A model generated the notes under the pieces. It had not been told where the DNA came from, ran no database searches, and saw nothing but the letters and a program-made list of their open reading frames with translations. Source: Pyropia yezoensis (taxonomy: Eukaryota; Rhodophyta; Bangiophyceae; Bangiales; Bangiaceae). From it: a stretch of 64,000 nt of DNA. A program made the position numbers and the translations under genes. This document shows positions 10,274 to 20,873 of this stretch, in pieces. The stretch spans positions 31,807,391-31,871,390 of the forward strand of contig CM020619.1 of assembly GCA_009829735.1 (NCBI GenBank). The letters run 5' to 3'. How positions within the stretch are numbered: position 1 is the stretch's first letter; each line of letters opens with the position of its first letter.

Positions 10274-11696
10274 TCAACCTTTGAACTCCCCAGTGGCTCT
10301 CATGAAGGCGAGCACATCTTGCTTCACTCGCTCGCGGGTCTCCTCAGCCGTCTGCGACGCAGGGGACACGTCCTCGGTCGAGTCACTCGTGCCGTCGACG
10401 ACCTCGGCATCGTCGTCACCCACCGAATTACAGATATTGTGTAGGACACAGCACGCAATTATCCAGTCCATCGCCGCCTTGAAGTCCTTCTCCGTCGTGA
10501 TCTGGCAGCGGAGTCCAAGCAGACTCATCCAACGCCCCTTCAAGATGCCAATGACATGCTCGGCTATGACCCGCAGGCGAGCGAGTTGGAAATTGAAATT
10601 CACATTTTCCGTCGTCAGCGCCGCGTTGCCCTTATACGGGCAGACAACCCGCGCCGTTCGATGCATGCCCTTGTCACCGAGGAGATACTCGAGAGGCGCA
10701 AAGTGCCGCCCAGGCTGCCGCTGCCACTCGGCATGGCGCTGCACCAACGGGTCCCCAGCCGCGCCCGTAAAACCCAAAGTCACAGACAGAATCGTACGGT
10801 CGTGATCGCAGGCCAGCAGCAAGTGCATGCTATAGCGGTCATGCCTGTCCCAAAACGTCCATGGCTGGTAGCTTGGGGCGTATGCCAGAGGGACGGTGGT
10901 ACCGTCGACTGACCCAATGCAGCCCCGGAAGCCAAAGGTTGACCATGCATAATCCGCGAGCTCCTTGCGGCGCTCAGCGTCAGGCCAGACAATCTGCTTG
11001 TCCGCGAGGCGCCTTACGCGGCGTACAAACCTATTAGTGCAGCTCACAACCGCTCCGCAGCTCAGGCCAAACATGTTGGACGCGTACACGACCCCTGTGC
11101 ACAGAAAAAAAAAAAAAAAAAAAACATGGCGTGTCCGACAGAAAAATGGTAAGAGCCTTGCGGAAAAAAAAGGAGAGCACAATGGTCACGGGTGTTGCTC
11201 ATCCAGAAACATGGATAAAAAAACACGTACCTGCAGAGTTGCCATAGTGCCCGAGCCTAAACAGTGCCACTTTGTATTGCACGTCCAGCGGGATCGACGG
11301 ACGTCGCCGGCGAGGAGGTGTCCCTTCGGCGGCATGGTCCGACAGCAACTGCTTCAGATGCGCGTAGGCTGCGCGGCTCATTCGCATGAATACTCGCCAA
11401 TGATGGTCTGGGAGGTCATCGAGCACGCGCCAGCCCCAATCCCTGCTCTTGGGAAGAGGCACCCGACCCATGCGCAGATAGCGATTCTGCAATAGATCGC
11501 GGAGTGCCTGTCGAGCACATAAAAACAGCAGGGATGTCGCCGACACACCCGGCACACGGCACACACCCATGCTGTTCTGCGGCAAAAAGCCACCCACCTC
11601 AAGATAGACAAGCGCAGAGAAGAAGCGCACGCGCCGCACAGCGCGCCGAAGGGCAATCTGCCGCAAAGACACTCTGCCCATGGTGCCGTGGTGCAC
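10274..11696 (-). CDS. Harbinger (DDE_4) transposase, two exons
   Basis: Exon 1 spans 11696-11231 and exon 2 spans 11094-10274. The 136-bp intron (11230-11095) has a CAG|GTACGTG donor and a T20-rich tract before TGTGCACAG. The join preserves frame (GNSAG|VVYASNMFG) and gives 428 residues with an uninterrupted frame. Exon 1 holds the helix-turn-helix lead-in (VQYKVALFRLGHYGNS). The DDE nuclease follows: first Asp in GCIGSVDGTTVPL, second Asp in YLLGDKGMHRT, Glu in RVIAEHVIGILKGRW. Motif spacing is normal for the family. The start could be ATG 11696, 11681 or a later Met. It lies tail to tail with ORF1, the stops being about 230 bp apart. Confidence 0.85.
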
Positions 11697-11945
11697 CGGG
11701 AGGTGTAGTGGTCAGTGGCAGAAGGGGGTGGTAGGGGGGCGTGTCGTTCATCGGGGGTGGGGTGCGTGCCGGTGGAGAATCGGGGAGTGTGCCCTGCAGA
11801 GCACTTGAATCGGCAGGCACCTGCAGACGCCTGAAGAGGACCGCAGAAGCACGCCAGCAATGCGCAGGATCGGGACAAAGTCCGACATCAACCTGGCAAG
11901 TCTGTCTGTATTTAAAAAACTGGTCCAAACAGTCCCCCCCTCTTT

Positions 11946-12014
11946 GGACCGGCAGTGTCACCGTCCGAGCAGTGCTCGAGCAGTGCTCTGACGGCGTTGA
12001 AATTATGAAACCCC
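11946..12014 (-). repeat. Right terminal inverted repeat of the Harbinger element
   Basis: Inverted counterpart of 7525-7584: inner edge GGACCGGCAGTG, core CTCGAGCAGTGCTC, outer end ATGAAACCCC. It is slightly longer than the left end because of an extra GAGCAGTG unit. Confidence 0.7.
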
Positions 12015-12374
12015 CTGACGGCGGCGGCAACACCCCCACCGGCGGCACCGCCGCCGCCGCCGCCGCCGCCGCTGACGCCACCACCACCACCACCACCACC
12101 ACCACCATCCTCGCCGGCAGCACCGGCGGCCGCAAGGCGACCCACCCCCCCCACCCCCCCCCCCTTTCCGCCACGGGCCGCCTTGCGCACCCGCCCCGCC
12201 GCCGCCCCCCCCTCCCCACCTCCTCTCCCCCCCCCACGGGCGGTGCCCGCCGCCGCCGCCGCGGCCGCCCGTGCCGCCGCCCGCTTGACCGCTTTTTTGG
12301 ATCGCGTCGGCGGCACGGCCGCCGCCGCCGCCGACTTTGCCGCGGGGGGGGGCGCCGGCGGACCCGCCAGCGGC

Positions 12375-12415
<41 letters not shown>

Positions 12416-12883
12416 GTCTGTCTGTGGTGACAGTGGCAGCGGCGCCCGCGGCGCCAGCCGCCGCGCCCGCAGCGGGTGCGCCGCCGGCTCCGCTGCCCGC
12501 CCCGCGACGCGGGCGGCCTGTACCAGCCGGGCCCAGCGGCCACCCACGGGGGCGGGCACGTGCTCGAGGGGGGCGGCGGCCGTCACCGCTGCCCCGCTCC
12601 GGCAGCGGCCGCAGCCGCCCGCGGCCCCCCATCCGCGGGCGCCTCCCACCGCGCCCCTTCCTCTCCCCCCCCCCAACGCCGCCCGCACGTTGACCTCGTC
12701 GGCGGTAAGCGCCCCCGCCGTCAGCCCCCCCAGCGCCGCCGCCGCCGCATCCGCCCGTGAGTCCTCGTCGCACGTGATGCAGACGTGGCGTCACGCCGGC
12801 GGCTGGGCCGGCAGGACCAGCGGCACCGTCGGGGGCGGCAGGGCCACCGCCAAAAAGAGGCGCCGCCGCGCGGACGCCCCACC
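12015..12883. other. GGC/GCC-rich low-complexity DNA; no gene supported
   Basis: Mostly (GCC)n, (CACCAC)n and Pro/Ala/Arg-like frames on both strands. It lies just beyond the stop proposed for the lipase-like gene on the minus strand. I see no domain or splice-consistent exon. Confidence 0.5.
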
Positions 12884-14185
12884 TCAGTGGGCCACCCCCA
12901 CCCCCGCCAGCGCCAGCATGTACGCCGCCCGCCTGTGGGAGTAGACATTGGGGGACTCCCTCCGTCAGGCTCTCCGCCGCCCCCGCCAGGGGGTCGATGA
13001 AGCGGTCCCCCGCCAGGCCCAGCACCACCGCCGAACCGCCGCGGACGCAGTGCCGGAAGAAAAGGACGGTGGTGATTGATGTGGTGGGCGACGAAGACGC
13101 GCCTGTGGATGGAGACGAGGCAGTCTAGGAGGGCTATCCAGGGGGCGTTGCCTGCCTTCGGTGACCCAAACATAACGACTGCCAGCCTGGAGAAGGGGGG
13201 GAAGGGGAGGGGGGAGGGACGGGGGGGATAGGGGGGAGGGGGGGTGCCGCCGTTGCCGCCGCAGGGACAGGGACGACAGCAGGGCCCCGCCGCTGCCACC
13301 GTCGCAGGCCGCAGAGGCGGCGCTGCCGCCGTCGGCACCGACCCCCGCACCCCCCCCCTGGTGGAACGCGCGGGTGACGGTAGCCAGCACCGCGGCCGTT
13401 ATCTACCGGCGGGGGGCGGCGCGGCCACCCGCCACCAAACCGGGGCTGACCTGCGGGGCCCCACCCCCCGCCGGCGCGTCCGCCGGCGCCGGCCACGGCG
13501 GCGGTTTGGCGGCAGCGGCGGCGGTGGCGGCGGCGGGCGGTGGGGCCGCCCCCGCCTCCGCGCCGGCCAGGATGGCCCTGACGCCCGCCGATAGACACGC
13601 GAGCGACACCCCCAGCGAGTGCCCCGCGAAGAGAACGGACGGGTCTGGGTGGGCCACGCGGCCTGTGAGGACGGCGGCCTCCATCTCGGCGCGCACCGCC
13701 GCGTCGGCGGTGCCAAAGCCCGAGCGCACCCGCGCCGTCTGTGGCGTAGGGGTAGGCCACCACCACCAGCACCGCGCAATACCCAATGGCCACGGCGTAG
13801 GCGGCGCCCAACAGGCATAGCAGCCGACAGCGCCGCCGAGCTCAGCATCTCGGTCTGCGTGCGGGGTGCGGCCGCGTCGCCACCGCGCAGGCGGATCTGC
13901 TCGTCGGGCAACAGCTCCGCGTCCCCATCAGCCAACGACCGCGGGTCCTCGCCGTAGCCGTCATTGTCTGCGCCGTCGTTGCCGTCGCCGTCCTTGCCGT
14001 TGACGTCAGCGGCGTCGTTGCCGGCGCCATTGCGGAGAAGAGGCGCGTGGTCCCGCGAACAAATCTCGTCGTTAACCAGACGGGCGCCACTAGAAACCCA
14101 AGGCCGCACACCGTCGCCACCACCGCCACCGTCCTCGCCACCGCAGCCCCCACCCCCACCGTCTCCGCCGCCGCCGCCCCAGCTC

Positions 14186-14235
<50 letters not shown>

Positions 14236-14619
14236 CCAGCTCCCACCCCCTCCCCCGCCACCACGCATCCGGCCGGGGGGCAGGAAGCACTTGCGACTTG
14301 TCACGTCGGCGGGGCGTGCCGTGGCTGCCACCGCCACCACTACCATGTGGGCGGCGGCGAGGGCGAGGAGGAACGGGTCCCGGGGGGAGAGGGTGGAGAG
14401 GAAGGACGCGGCGGGGCGAAGCGGCAGCGCCGCGGTGGTGGACGTGAGCGCCGCGTCGGCGAGGCCGTAGAGGAGGTCCACCGCGGCGGCCAGGGGGGGG
14501 ACGGGGGTTGCCGCCGCGGTACCATCGGCGGCGGGGGAGGGGGGGGCGTTGAAGAGGGAGAGGATGGAGGGGGGGAGCAGTGAGGGGGGGAGCAGGTTGC
14601 GGTGTGGTTGGTACGCCAT
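12884..14619 (-). pseudogene. Class-3 (fungal-type) lipase-like membrane protein, frames interrupted
   Basis: From ATG 14619 (MAYQPHRNLLPPSLLPP) the frame contains a hydrophobic helix (DPFLLALAAAHMVVVAVAA), a Gly/Trp low-complexity stretch and an acidic linker. A second membrane helix (LLGAAYAVAIGYCAVLVVVA, about 13750-13815) is one frame off. The nucleophile elbow VLFAGHSLGVSLACLSAG (Gly-x-Ser-x-Gly, about 13620) is another frame off. After a good CTCCAG acceptor at 13187, LAVVMFGSPKAGNAP (13185 down) matches the strand following the catalytic Asp region of class-3 lipases. A candidate C-terminus (YSHRRAAYMLALAGVGVAH) ends at TGA 12886. Order and motifs fit a membrane-anchored sn-1 lipase of the diacylglycerol-lipase type. 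The two +1 shifts may be unseen introns, errors or real lesions, so status is open. Confidence 0.5.
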
Positions 14620-14850
14620 GGTCGTGGTCGGGGGGGAGGGGGGGTGGGGACCAGGAGGAGGAAGGTGGGGACCAGGGGTGGGGGGGGGGGGGGTTCGTGA
14701 GCGTGTGCGACCAGAGGCTAGGTAAACAAAAAAGATGCAAACACGCAGCACAGCGTGCTGGAAACGGAGAGAGCAGGTCTGTGAAGAGAGGGAGCCAAGC
14801 AGGGACTACAGAAAAAGTGCGAAGGTGTGGCACCGTCCCCCCCGGCGTTG

Positions 14851-16009
14851 TCAGCCGCCGCGGAAGTGCCTTCCTCTCAGCGGCCGTCCCCCCCTCCCAC
14901 CGGCGGCACCTCCACCGGCGACGCCGCTACTATCGTCAGCGCCAACGTACCACCCGCCGCTGACGCCACCGCCGTGACGGCCAGGCGCGGCGACACCGCC
15001 GTCGAGGGCCACACCGGTGGGGTAGGAAGCGCCGGCGGCGGTGGCGGCGGCGCCACCGCCGGCGGGGGGGGTCCCACCGAAATAGAGCGGCAGCGGTACC
15101 CAGCCGCCGCCGCCACCGCCGCCCCAGTCGCCACCCCAGGGGCCGCTGCCGCCTTCACACCCGACCGCGAGCCCCCACAGGCCATTGGCCGCCGCCCCCA
15201 GTTGCGCCGACGCAGACGACAGCCGCGCGTCAGCCGCCGCGGCCGCCGACAGCGCGCGGTGGGCAAAGGCGGCCGTCGAGCGCGCGTCGGCGGACGCGTC
15301 CGTCAGCAAGTAGAGCCCAATGGTGTGGTATGCCGTGGCCAAGCCGGCGTGCTTGATGTACCAAGAAGACTGCAGGGGGAACGGGGGGGGAGGGGGGGTG
15401 GAGCACCGACGGAGGCGCGGGGAGAGAGCGGGGCCGCAACAAGAGGAAGGCAGGGGGGGAGGGAGTTGGCGGTGGTGCAACCGTCCCAGACCGCAGTTGA
15501 CCGAGCGGGCGCAGGCCACCCACGGGCGGGGGCCCCACACACCAGCGCGCGTGTCAGTGGGGTGCTTGCGCGCAGCGCCGGCAGGCCGGCGGGGCGCCCG
15601 TGGCGGCGGCCGCCCGCGGCGGCGACGCGGCGGCGCGGCCGCCGTCGGCCGCCACCATCGGCCGCCCCCCGCCGCGCACCGACCGCGCAGGGGCGCCGCG
15701 CGGCACGCCGCGCGCGGGCGCACGGCCGCCGCCGCGCGGCTGGCCGCGGCGGCCGCGCCGCCCGCGCGGCGTCCTCGACGCCGAAATCACCCGCCCCGCC
15801 CTGACCCCGACACGCCTACGTACGTCCGTGCTCACGTCCCCGGCATAGGCCCACGCCTCGTCCACAAACTCAGAAGTCGCGCGGAGCGCCCCCCCCACCG
15901 CGTCGGGCCGGCCGCACAGCGCCAGCGCCTCGGGCCAGAGCGACTTTACGGGCGCCAGCAGCGCCAGGCGTGCCATTACCGCCGCGTGCAGCTTGTCCAC
16001 TGGTGTCGC

Positions 16010-16051
<42 letters not shown>

Positions 16052-16480
16052 TGCCGCCGCCGCCGCAGCCGCTGGTGTCGGTGCCGCGCCGAACCCCCCC
16101 CCCGGCAGGCCGCCGCTGGAGGCCGCCGCCTCCCGCAGCTGCTCCGCCAGCCGCGCGTTGACGGCGCGGAGGAAGCGGGTAAGGAGCTCCGCACCTCCTC
16201 CCCACAGCAGCCCCACCGCCGACGGCGGGAGGTCCACGTCCGCCGCCCCCGCCGCAATTGCCGACGTGGTCCACCCGCGCGCGGGCACGTGCCGCATCGC
16301 TGCGTGCACCAGATCCCGCACCATCCTTCGCCGTTATCGTCGTCGCCATCGTCGCCGTCGTCGTTTTTGGCGGCGAAGGTGGCGGCACAGCCGTAACGGC
16401 CATGGTCGTCGGCGCCGCAGGGCGGGGGGGGGGGGAGAGGAGGTGCCGGCGGCACCCCCGCCGCCGTGGCCGTCGCCGCT

Positions 16481-16521
<41 letters not shown>

Positions 16522-16912
16522 CTGCCCCGCTGCCCGCTCCTACTCCAGGCGCGGCCGCGACTGCGGCGGCGGAGGCGACGTCCACATCCGCCGCAGAGAG
16601 GGTGACGCCGGAGGCGGGGGCGGGGAGGGCGCCGCCACGGTCGGCGGCGACGCCGGGGGGGGCTCCCGCCGCGGGGGGCGGCGGCGACGGCGGCGACGGC
16701 GGCGGCGGCGGCGGCGGCGGTGGCGGCCGCCGGGAGGCCACCTCCAGTGGTGACCCAGCCGTGGGTGGGGCGCCACCGGCGGCCGGAGGGGGGGGAGGGG
16801 GAAGCCCCCCGCCCGCCGCGGCAGACAGGATGAGAAGGTGGCCTGGTGCCGCCTGTAGGGGGGGGCGCCCCGCTCGCAGGCCGCGGGCGGCGGCACGGGC
16901 GAGGAGCGACAT
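14851..16912 (-). CDS. COQ9: Ubiquinone biosynthesis protein COQ9
   Basis: COQ9 is a mitochondrial lipid-binding protein of the CoQ synthome that partners COQ7 in the hydroxylation of demethoxy-ubiquinone. ATG 16912 starts MSLLARAAARGLRAGRPP, a typical Arg/Ala matrix-targeting peptide. The TetR-like part includes MRHVPARGWTTSAIAAGAADV, then WGGGAELLTRFLRAVNARLAEQL, then LWPEALAL and FVDEAWAYAGDVSTD. An intron at 15823-15370 (donor GAC|GTACGTAGG, acceptor CTGCAG) joins AGDVSTD to SSWYIKHAGLATAY, reproducing the family's AGD-x-STD-x-x-W-Y core exactly. TGA is at 14853-14851. Oddities: a polyalanine insertion between two helices, a frame change in the low-complexity linker near 16330-16420 that separates the presequence from MVRDLVHAAM (16324) and may hide a short intron, and a Gly-rich C-terminus. 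Confidence 0.85.
16006..16078 (-). repeat. (GCC)n tract encoding polyalanine inside COQ9
   Basis: About 24 near-perfect GCC/GCT triplets, read as Ala on the minus strand. They sit between the helices RLAEQLREAAASSGG and VDKLHAAVMARLALL. It is in frame and therefore an expansion inside the protein, not an intron. Confidence 0.8.
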
Positions 16913-17000
16913 GGCGGGGGCGGCCAGGACGTCCTCGGGCAGATGGGGGGGGGGGGGTAGGCAGCACGGCAAGCGGGGCGGTCGGTGGCGGTGGCGGCGG

Positions 17001-17078
17001 AGGGGCTGCCCCACTCGCGGCGGCGGAGGGGCTGCCCCACTCGCGGCGGCGGAGGGGCTGCCCCACTCGCGGCGGCGG
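17001..17078 (+). repeat. Three tandem copies of a 26-bp unit
   Basis: AGGGGCTGCCCCACTCGCGG followed by CGGCGG repeats exactly at 17001, 17027 and 17053. Each unit contains the near-palindrome GGGGCTGCCCC. The array lies about 90 bp upstream of the COQ9 start and about 160 bp before the Crinkler-type gene's first possible ATG on the other strand, so it sits in a divergent promoter region. Confidence 0.8.
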
Positions 17079-17238
17079 AGTGGCTGGCGGCGGCCGCGGC
17101 ACGCTTGGGCGGGCGGGGACGGGCGGGGAAGGGGCTGACGCTGGTGGGGACTTGCAGACGGTAGGCTGCGTGCGCGGCTGCATCCACACTGTCAGTTTAG
17201 GCATATTTCTACTGAATCATGACAGGGCCACGATCAAA

Positions 17239-20200
17239 ATGAGCCACACCGCGCTGGCGGCCGTGGCGCGACCCCCGCAAGTTGCCACGTCACCGAAGAG
17301 CGCGACCCGACCACTCAGGCCCGCGCGCCCTGCGTTCGACCCTCTTCAGCGCCCACGTGACGCCAGCTGCGGTCGACGCGTGCGCCTGTCCATGCACTTG
17401 CGCCGCCCCGCGACACCAGTGCGCGGGGTCGTGACGGCGCGGCCCCGCACGGCCGCATACGGCGGTGCATTCGCTTTCGCCCCCGCACAGGGGCCTGCAC
17501 CGCTGCCGCCATCGAGCGCGGCATTGTCGTCCGCCCCGGAGGCGGCACCGGCGGCGTCTGCCTCGTGCAGCCCGCGCGCCCGCGCGCCCTGTGCACCGCC
17601 ACTGGCGGCAACGTCCATGCACGGAGTTGGCGTGGACGAGCACATGGAAGCGGGTAAGGACCGAGCCGGAGGAGCGGCTGCCTCGGCTGCTGGTATGTGC
17701 TTGAGGGTTTCTGCCTGTCGTTGGACGCATGCACTTTGCTTGGTATCCTTCTCCCTTCGCTTTGGGAGGCGTTTAAGACGTCCTTGTAGCTGCAGAGCAA
17801 GTGTCACCACCTCACTGCGCGATTGTGTGGTTGCGGTGCCGCTTCTTCGCGCCTGGGAGTGCTTTCTCGCATGCAGTATTCTCGGACGCAAACGCTGACT
17901 GTGGTCTCTGGGCTTGAGCCGCACCCGTAATCGCTCTTCTTCCACGTTTTTGCTCGTATATGTATTCTTTTTCTGCTTTGGCACACGCGCGTTAGATGGC
18001 AAAGCTGGCTCAGCCCGTGGTGCGCATGAAGATGTGTCATCTGGTGCGAAGCGACCTCACAGGCCGACGCCGATCGCAGCCGTTGAAGGTGGTGCACCGT
18101 CGTCTCCGCAAAAGAGGCGCGTGACGTCCGCCCTCCCTGCGGCCGCGCCAACGGGAGGGGGTGCTGCGGGGCCGGCGGCTGGGACGACCGCAGCGCAGCG
18201 GTCGGTTGACTCCCGTCCCGCTGAAGGGGGTCATCTTCCGTCCACTGCTTCGGGCAGCAGTCGGCTGCGTGCGCTTCGTGATCGTCTCAAAGAGCTTCGC
18301 GACACGCTGGCAGGGGTGGAGCGGGACATCAAGAAGAAAGAGATTGTGAAAGAAACGCTGGCGGAGAAGCTGAAATGTCTGGATAAGCAGCTGGATCGGC
18401 CTGGCCTGCGCGCGGAGGACGAGCGTGAGATTAAGGCCCAGCGGCGAATGCTTTATGGCGAGATCGGCGTCGCCAACGCGGCTCTTGTTGGCCTATATGA
18501 AGACAAGCGACGCACGAAGGACGGCGTTGCGGCGCTTGAGCAGGAGATTGCAGCCGAAGAGGCGGCGCGGAGGAAGGCCGACAACGAGGTACGTGTCTCT
18601 CGCCTACTGTTTCTTTGCTTGGCGTGTTTTGCGACTTTCTATTTGGCGGTGTTGTCCGTGTGTCTCGCTCTTGACCCAGATGGTCGGCATGCTGCACAGC
18701 GTCCTCGATAGTCCATTCTGCAACTGTGTGACCATACGATCAAAACTGACGGCACGACTGTCAACTACTGCGCCTTTGTCTACCACGGTGTTCTGTTGAT
18801 TGGTTTTTTGTCTTGTAGTTGCCAAGTGTTGTGCAGCGCTTGGAGGCGACGGAGGTCCCGGACGCGCGGGTGCAGTACAGTCGTCGGTTCCTGGCCAATG
18901 CGGGGTTCGAACTTCGTGGGAGTGACGACGTCGTCGACGCCATAGACGCCTGCGTTCTTCAAAACCTCGCACCTACGGGCGAAAAGTCCAACGTGCTCGT
19001 TGTGAATGGCCCGTCGGGGTCTGGGAAGACGCGGGTTGGGTTCGAGGCGCTGTGCCGATCAACTGGGCTTTCCGGGGACCTGCTGCGCGCGCTGGAGCAG
19101 AAGGCTGACTGCACCGTGCTGACCATCCCCCTGTTCATCGACTTCAACAACGGCTTCAGCTACCTTGATGGCGTGGATGGCGACAACATGGACCAGAACC
19201 TTGGCGTACGTCTTGCCGCCCGTGCACTGTCTGTTGGCGCGCAGACTGTTAATGACGACAACGGCGGGTCAGTGCGGGGCTTGACCACTGGTGCCGTGCT
19301 CACGGCGATCGCCAAGGGCGCCCTCCGTCGAGCGTCTGAGGCGGCCGCGTCCCCCCCTGGCGTCATCCTCCTTGCGCTCCACCTGGACGAGTACCAGTTC
19401 TACTTGCAGCGGCTGATAACGGAGAGGGGGTACTCTGAGGAGCGGGCGCGTCTGTGCTTCAAGGACATGCTGAGTGCCGCGAACAACTGGGTGCTCTCGG
19501 CCGGGCATGTGGTCAGTGTCGAGCTGGTGTTCTTTCCGGTTGTTACTGGCACGCCCGTGGCTGGTCTGCCCCTGGACCTTACCAGCAAGCTGTCACAAAG
19601 CTTCATCTCCCCCGGCCGCTTGCTGATGAAGTCGTCTGTGGAGCTGCTTGCCGACGTCCTTACCGATGGAGCGGAGCGGTCTCCCCTGCGTCCGGGTGTG
19701 GTGGAGGCGTTGCTTGCCAGTCACCAGGCCCGCAACGCATTGGGCGACACGGACTTCCTGCCGCGGTACGTGGTCGACCTCGGCAAGGAAGCACTCAAAG
19801 TCTTGCCCGCAGCCGGTGATGGGGCTGCCTTGGTGTCTGGCATCGACTGGGCGCTCGCAATGGGTCCGTTGGTGATGGCAACGCTGCCGCTGCGTCGTGT
19901 TAAGAACGCCTCTACGCTGGCCCTACTGGCCCTCTCTCAAGTCCCGGTGCAGTTGGATCGGACGCCCTTCCCCCGCCAGCGCGATGTGACCAATGCTGTA
20001 CTTGCTGGAGTGGTCAAGCTTGAACCTGTAGGAGACGACTTCTACGTCGTGCGCGTCCCCCTTATTCAGCTTAGGCGGTGGGGCTTGGCTTCCATCCTGC
20101 CGGCGCACCTGCTGTCCCAGACCCTTTGCACGTGGGAGCAGGTGGAGCTGATCGTAGGATACTGCCTGACCGCGGCGCTGCAGCCGGGCTTGCGGTCGTC

Positions 20201-20873
20201 ACCGCTGTTTGTGCACAACCTGTTTCCTGGTGCGTTGGGCTGCGACGAACTACGTCCGCGCGAGCTGATCTTGGAGGAGCCGTGTTCGCTGTACGTGGAG
20301 GAGACCCAGTTCATCACCCGCGGTAGGCCTGTGGCGCAGAAGCGGATGGCTGTGCAAGCTCGGAAGGAGTTCGAGATGGTGTACGACGACGAGGTGATGC
20401 TGACCGACGGCGTGTTTTTGGCGTGCCGCGGAAACATGGCAGTGGACATCCGCTTATCGTTGCCTATGCGTCGTCGCGGAGAGCGGAGGGGCATGCTGCA
20501 CGTATTCGTGCAAACCAAGCAGACGGGAACGAGCCGCAAGGTGTCTGACGGCGACGTGGATGCCTGGTACCAGAGCGCCACGCGCGCCACGGCGAACTGG
20601 GCCACCGACGACGACCAAGTGCTGTACGTCTACTTCTCCAACAAGAAGTTGACCGATGATGGAGTCGTCGCTCTTCATTCCAAGCAGTTTTTCAAGGCAC
20701 GTCCTGGCCTCGTGGTGGTGACCCTTGACCAGCTTTCCTGCGTGGTACCTCCCTTTCTCCTGACTCGCTTCACAACAGCGGCGCAAGTGCAGCGGCAATC
20801 GGTGCAGGGGGTATCTGAGCGGCCTCTCTCGCAGACGGCCGCGGGGCGACCGCCGTCGCGGACGCGTGCTTAG
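17239..20873 (+). CDS. Crinkler/RHS-type P-loop NTPase with nuclease-like C-terminus, three exons
   Basis: Exons: 17239 (or the later in-frame ATG 17617)-17653, 17996-18588 and 18819-20873. Introns: 17654-17995 (GTAAGG...TTAG) and 18589-18818 (GTACGT...TTGTAG). Both joins keep frame (EA|DGKAGS; ADNE|LPSVVQRLE). Exon 2 encodes a low-complexity lead, then a charged coiled coil (RALRDRLKELRDTLAGVERD). Exon 3 has Walker A NGPSGSGKTR (19005-19034) and a Walker B-like LLALHLDEYQF (about 19370-19400). The C-terminal part has VDIRLSLP and HVFVQTKQTG (about 20440-20530), matching the Asp ... Q-x-K core of PD-(D/E)xK nucleases. This NTPase-nuclease order is that of Crinkler and trypanosomatid RHS proteins, thought to descend from transposon enzymes. 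The LFLAK secretion motif of oomycete Crinklers is absent and no signal peptide is visible, so an intracellular role is likelier. TAG at 20871. Confidence 0.75.

Larger units (their letters stand above)
7525..12014. mobile_element. PIF/Harbinger-type DNA transposon, about 4.5 kb
   Basis: Inverted ends of about 60-70 bp enclose two convergent genes: a Myb/SANT-like plus coiled-coil protein on the plus strand and a DDE_4 (Harbinger) transposase on the minus strand. This two-gene layout is the family hallmark. The ends share the GTTTCA start, a GTGCTCGAGCAGTGCTC-like core and a GGACCGGCAGTG inner edge, but carry many mismatches and small indels. Flanking trinucleotides are CTA and CTG, so the 3-bp target duplication expected for the family is not exact. 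With the nonsense codon in its first ORF the copy is probably old or non-autonomous. Confidence 0.8.

Noticed and set aside
7520-12020. Exact 3-bp target duplication for the Harbinger element
   Set aside because: Flanks are CTA and CTG; too short and inexact to claim.
18819-20873. Signal peptide or LFLAK motif for the Crinkler-type protein
   Set aside because: Neither possible N-terminus (17239 or 17617) shows a hydrophobic core or the motif.
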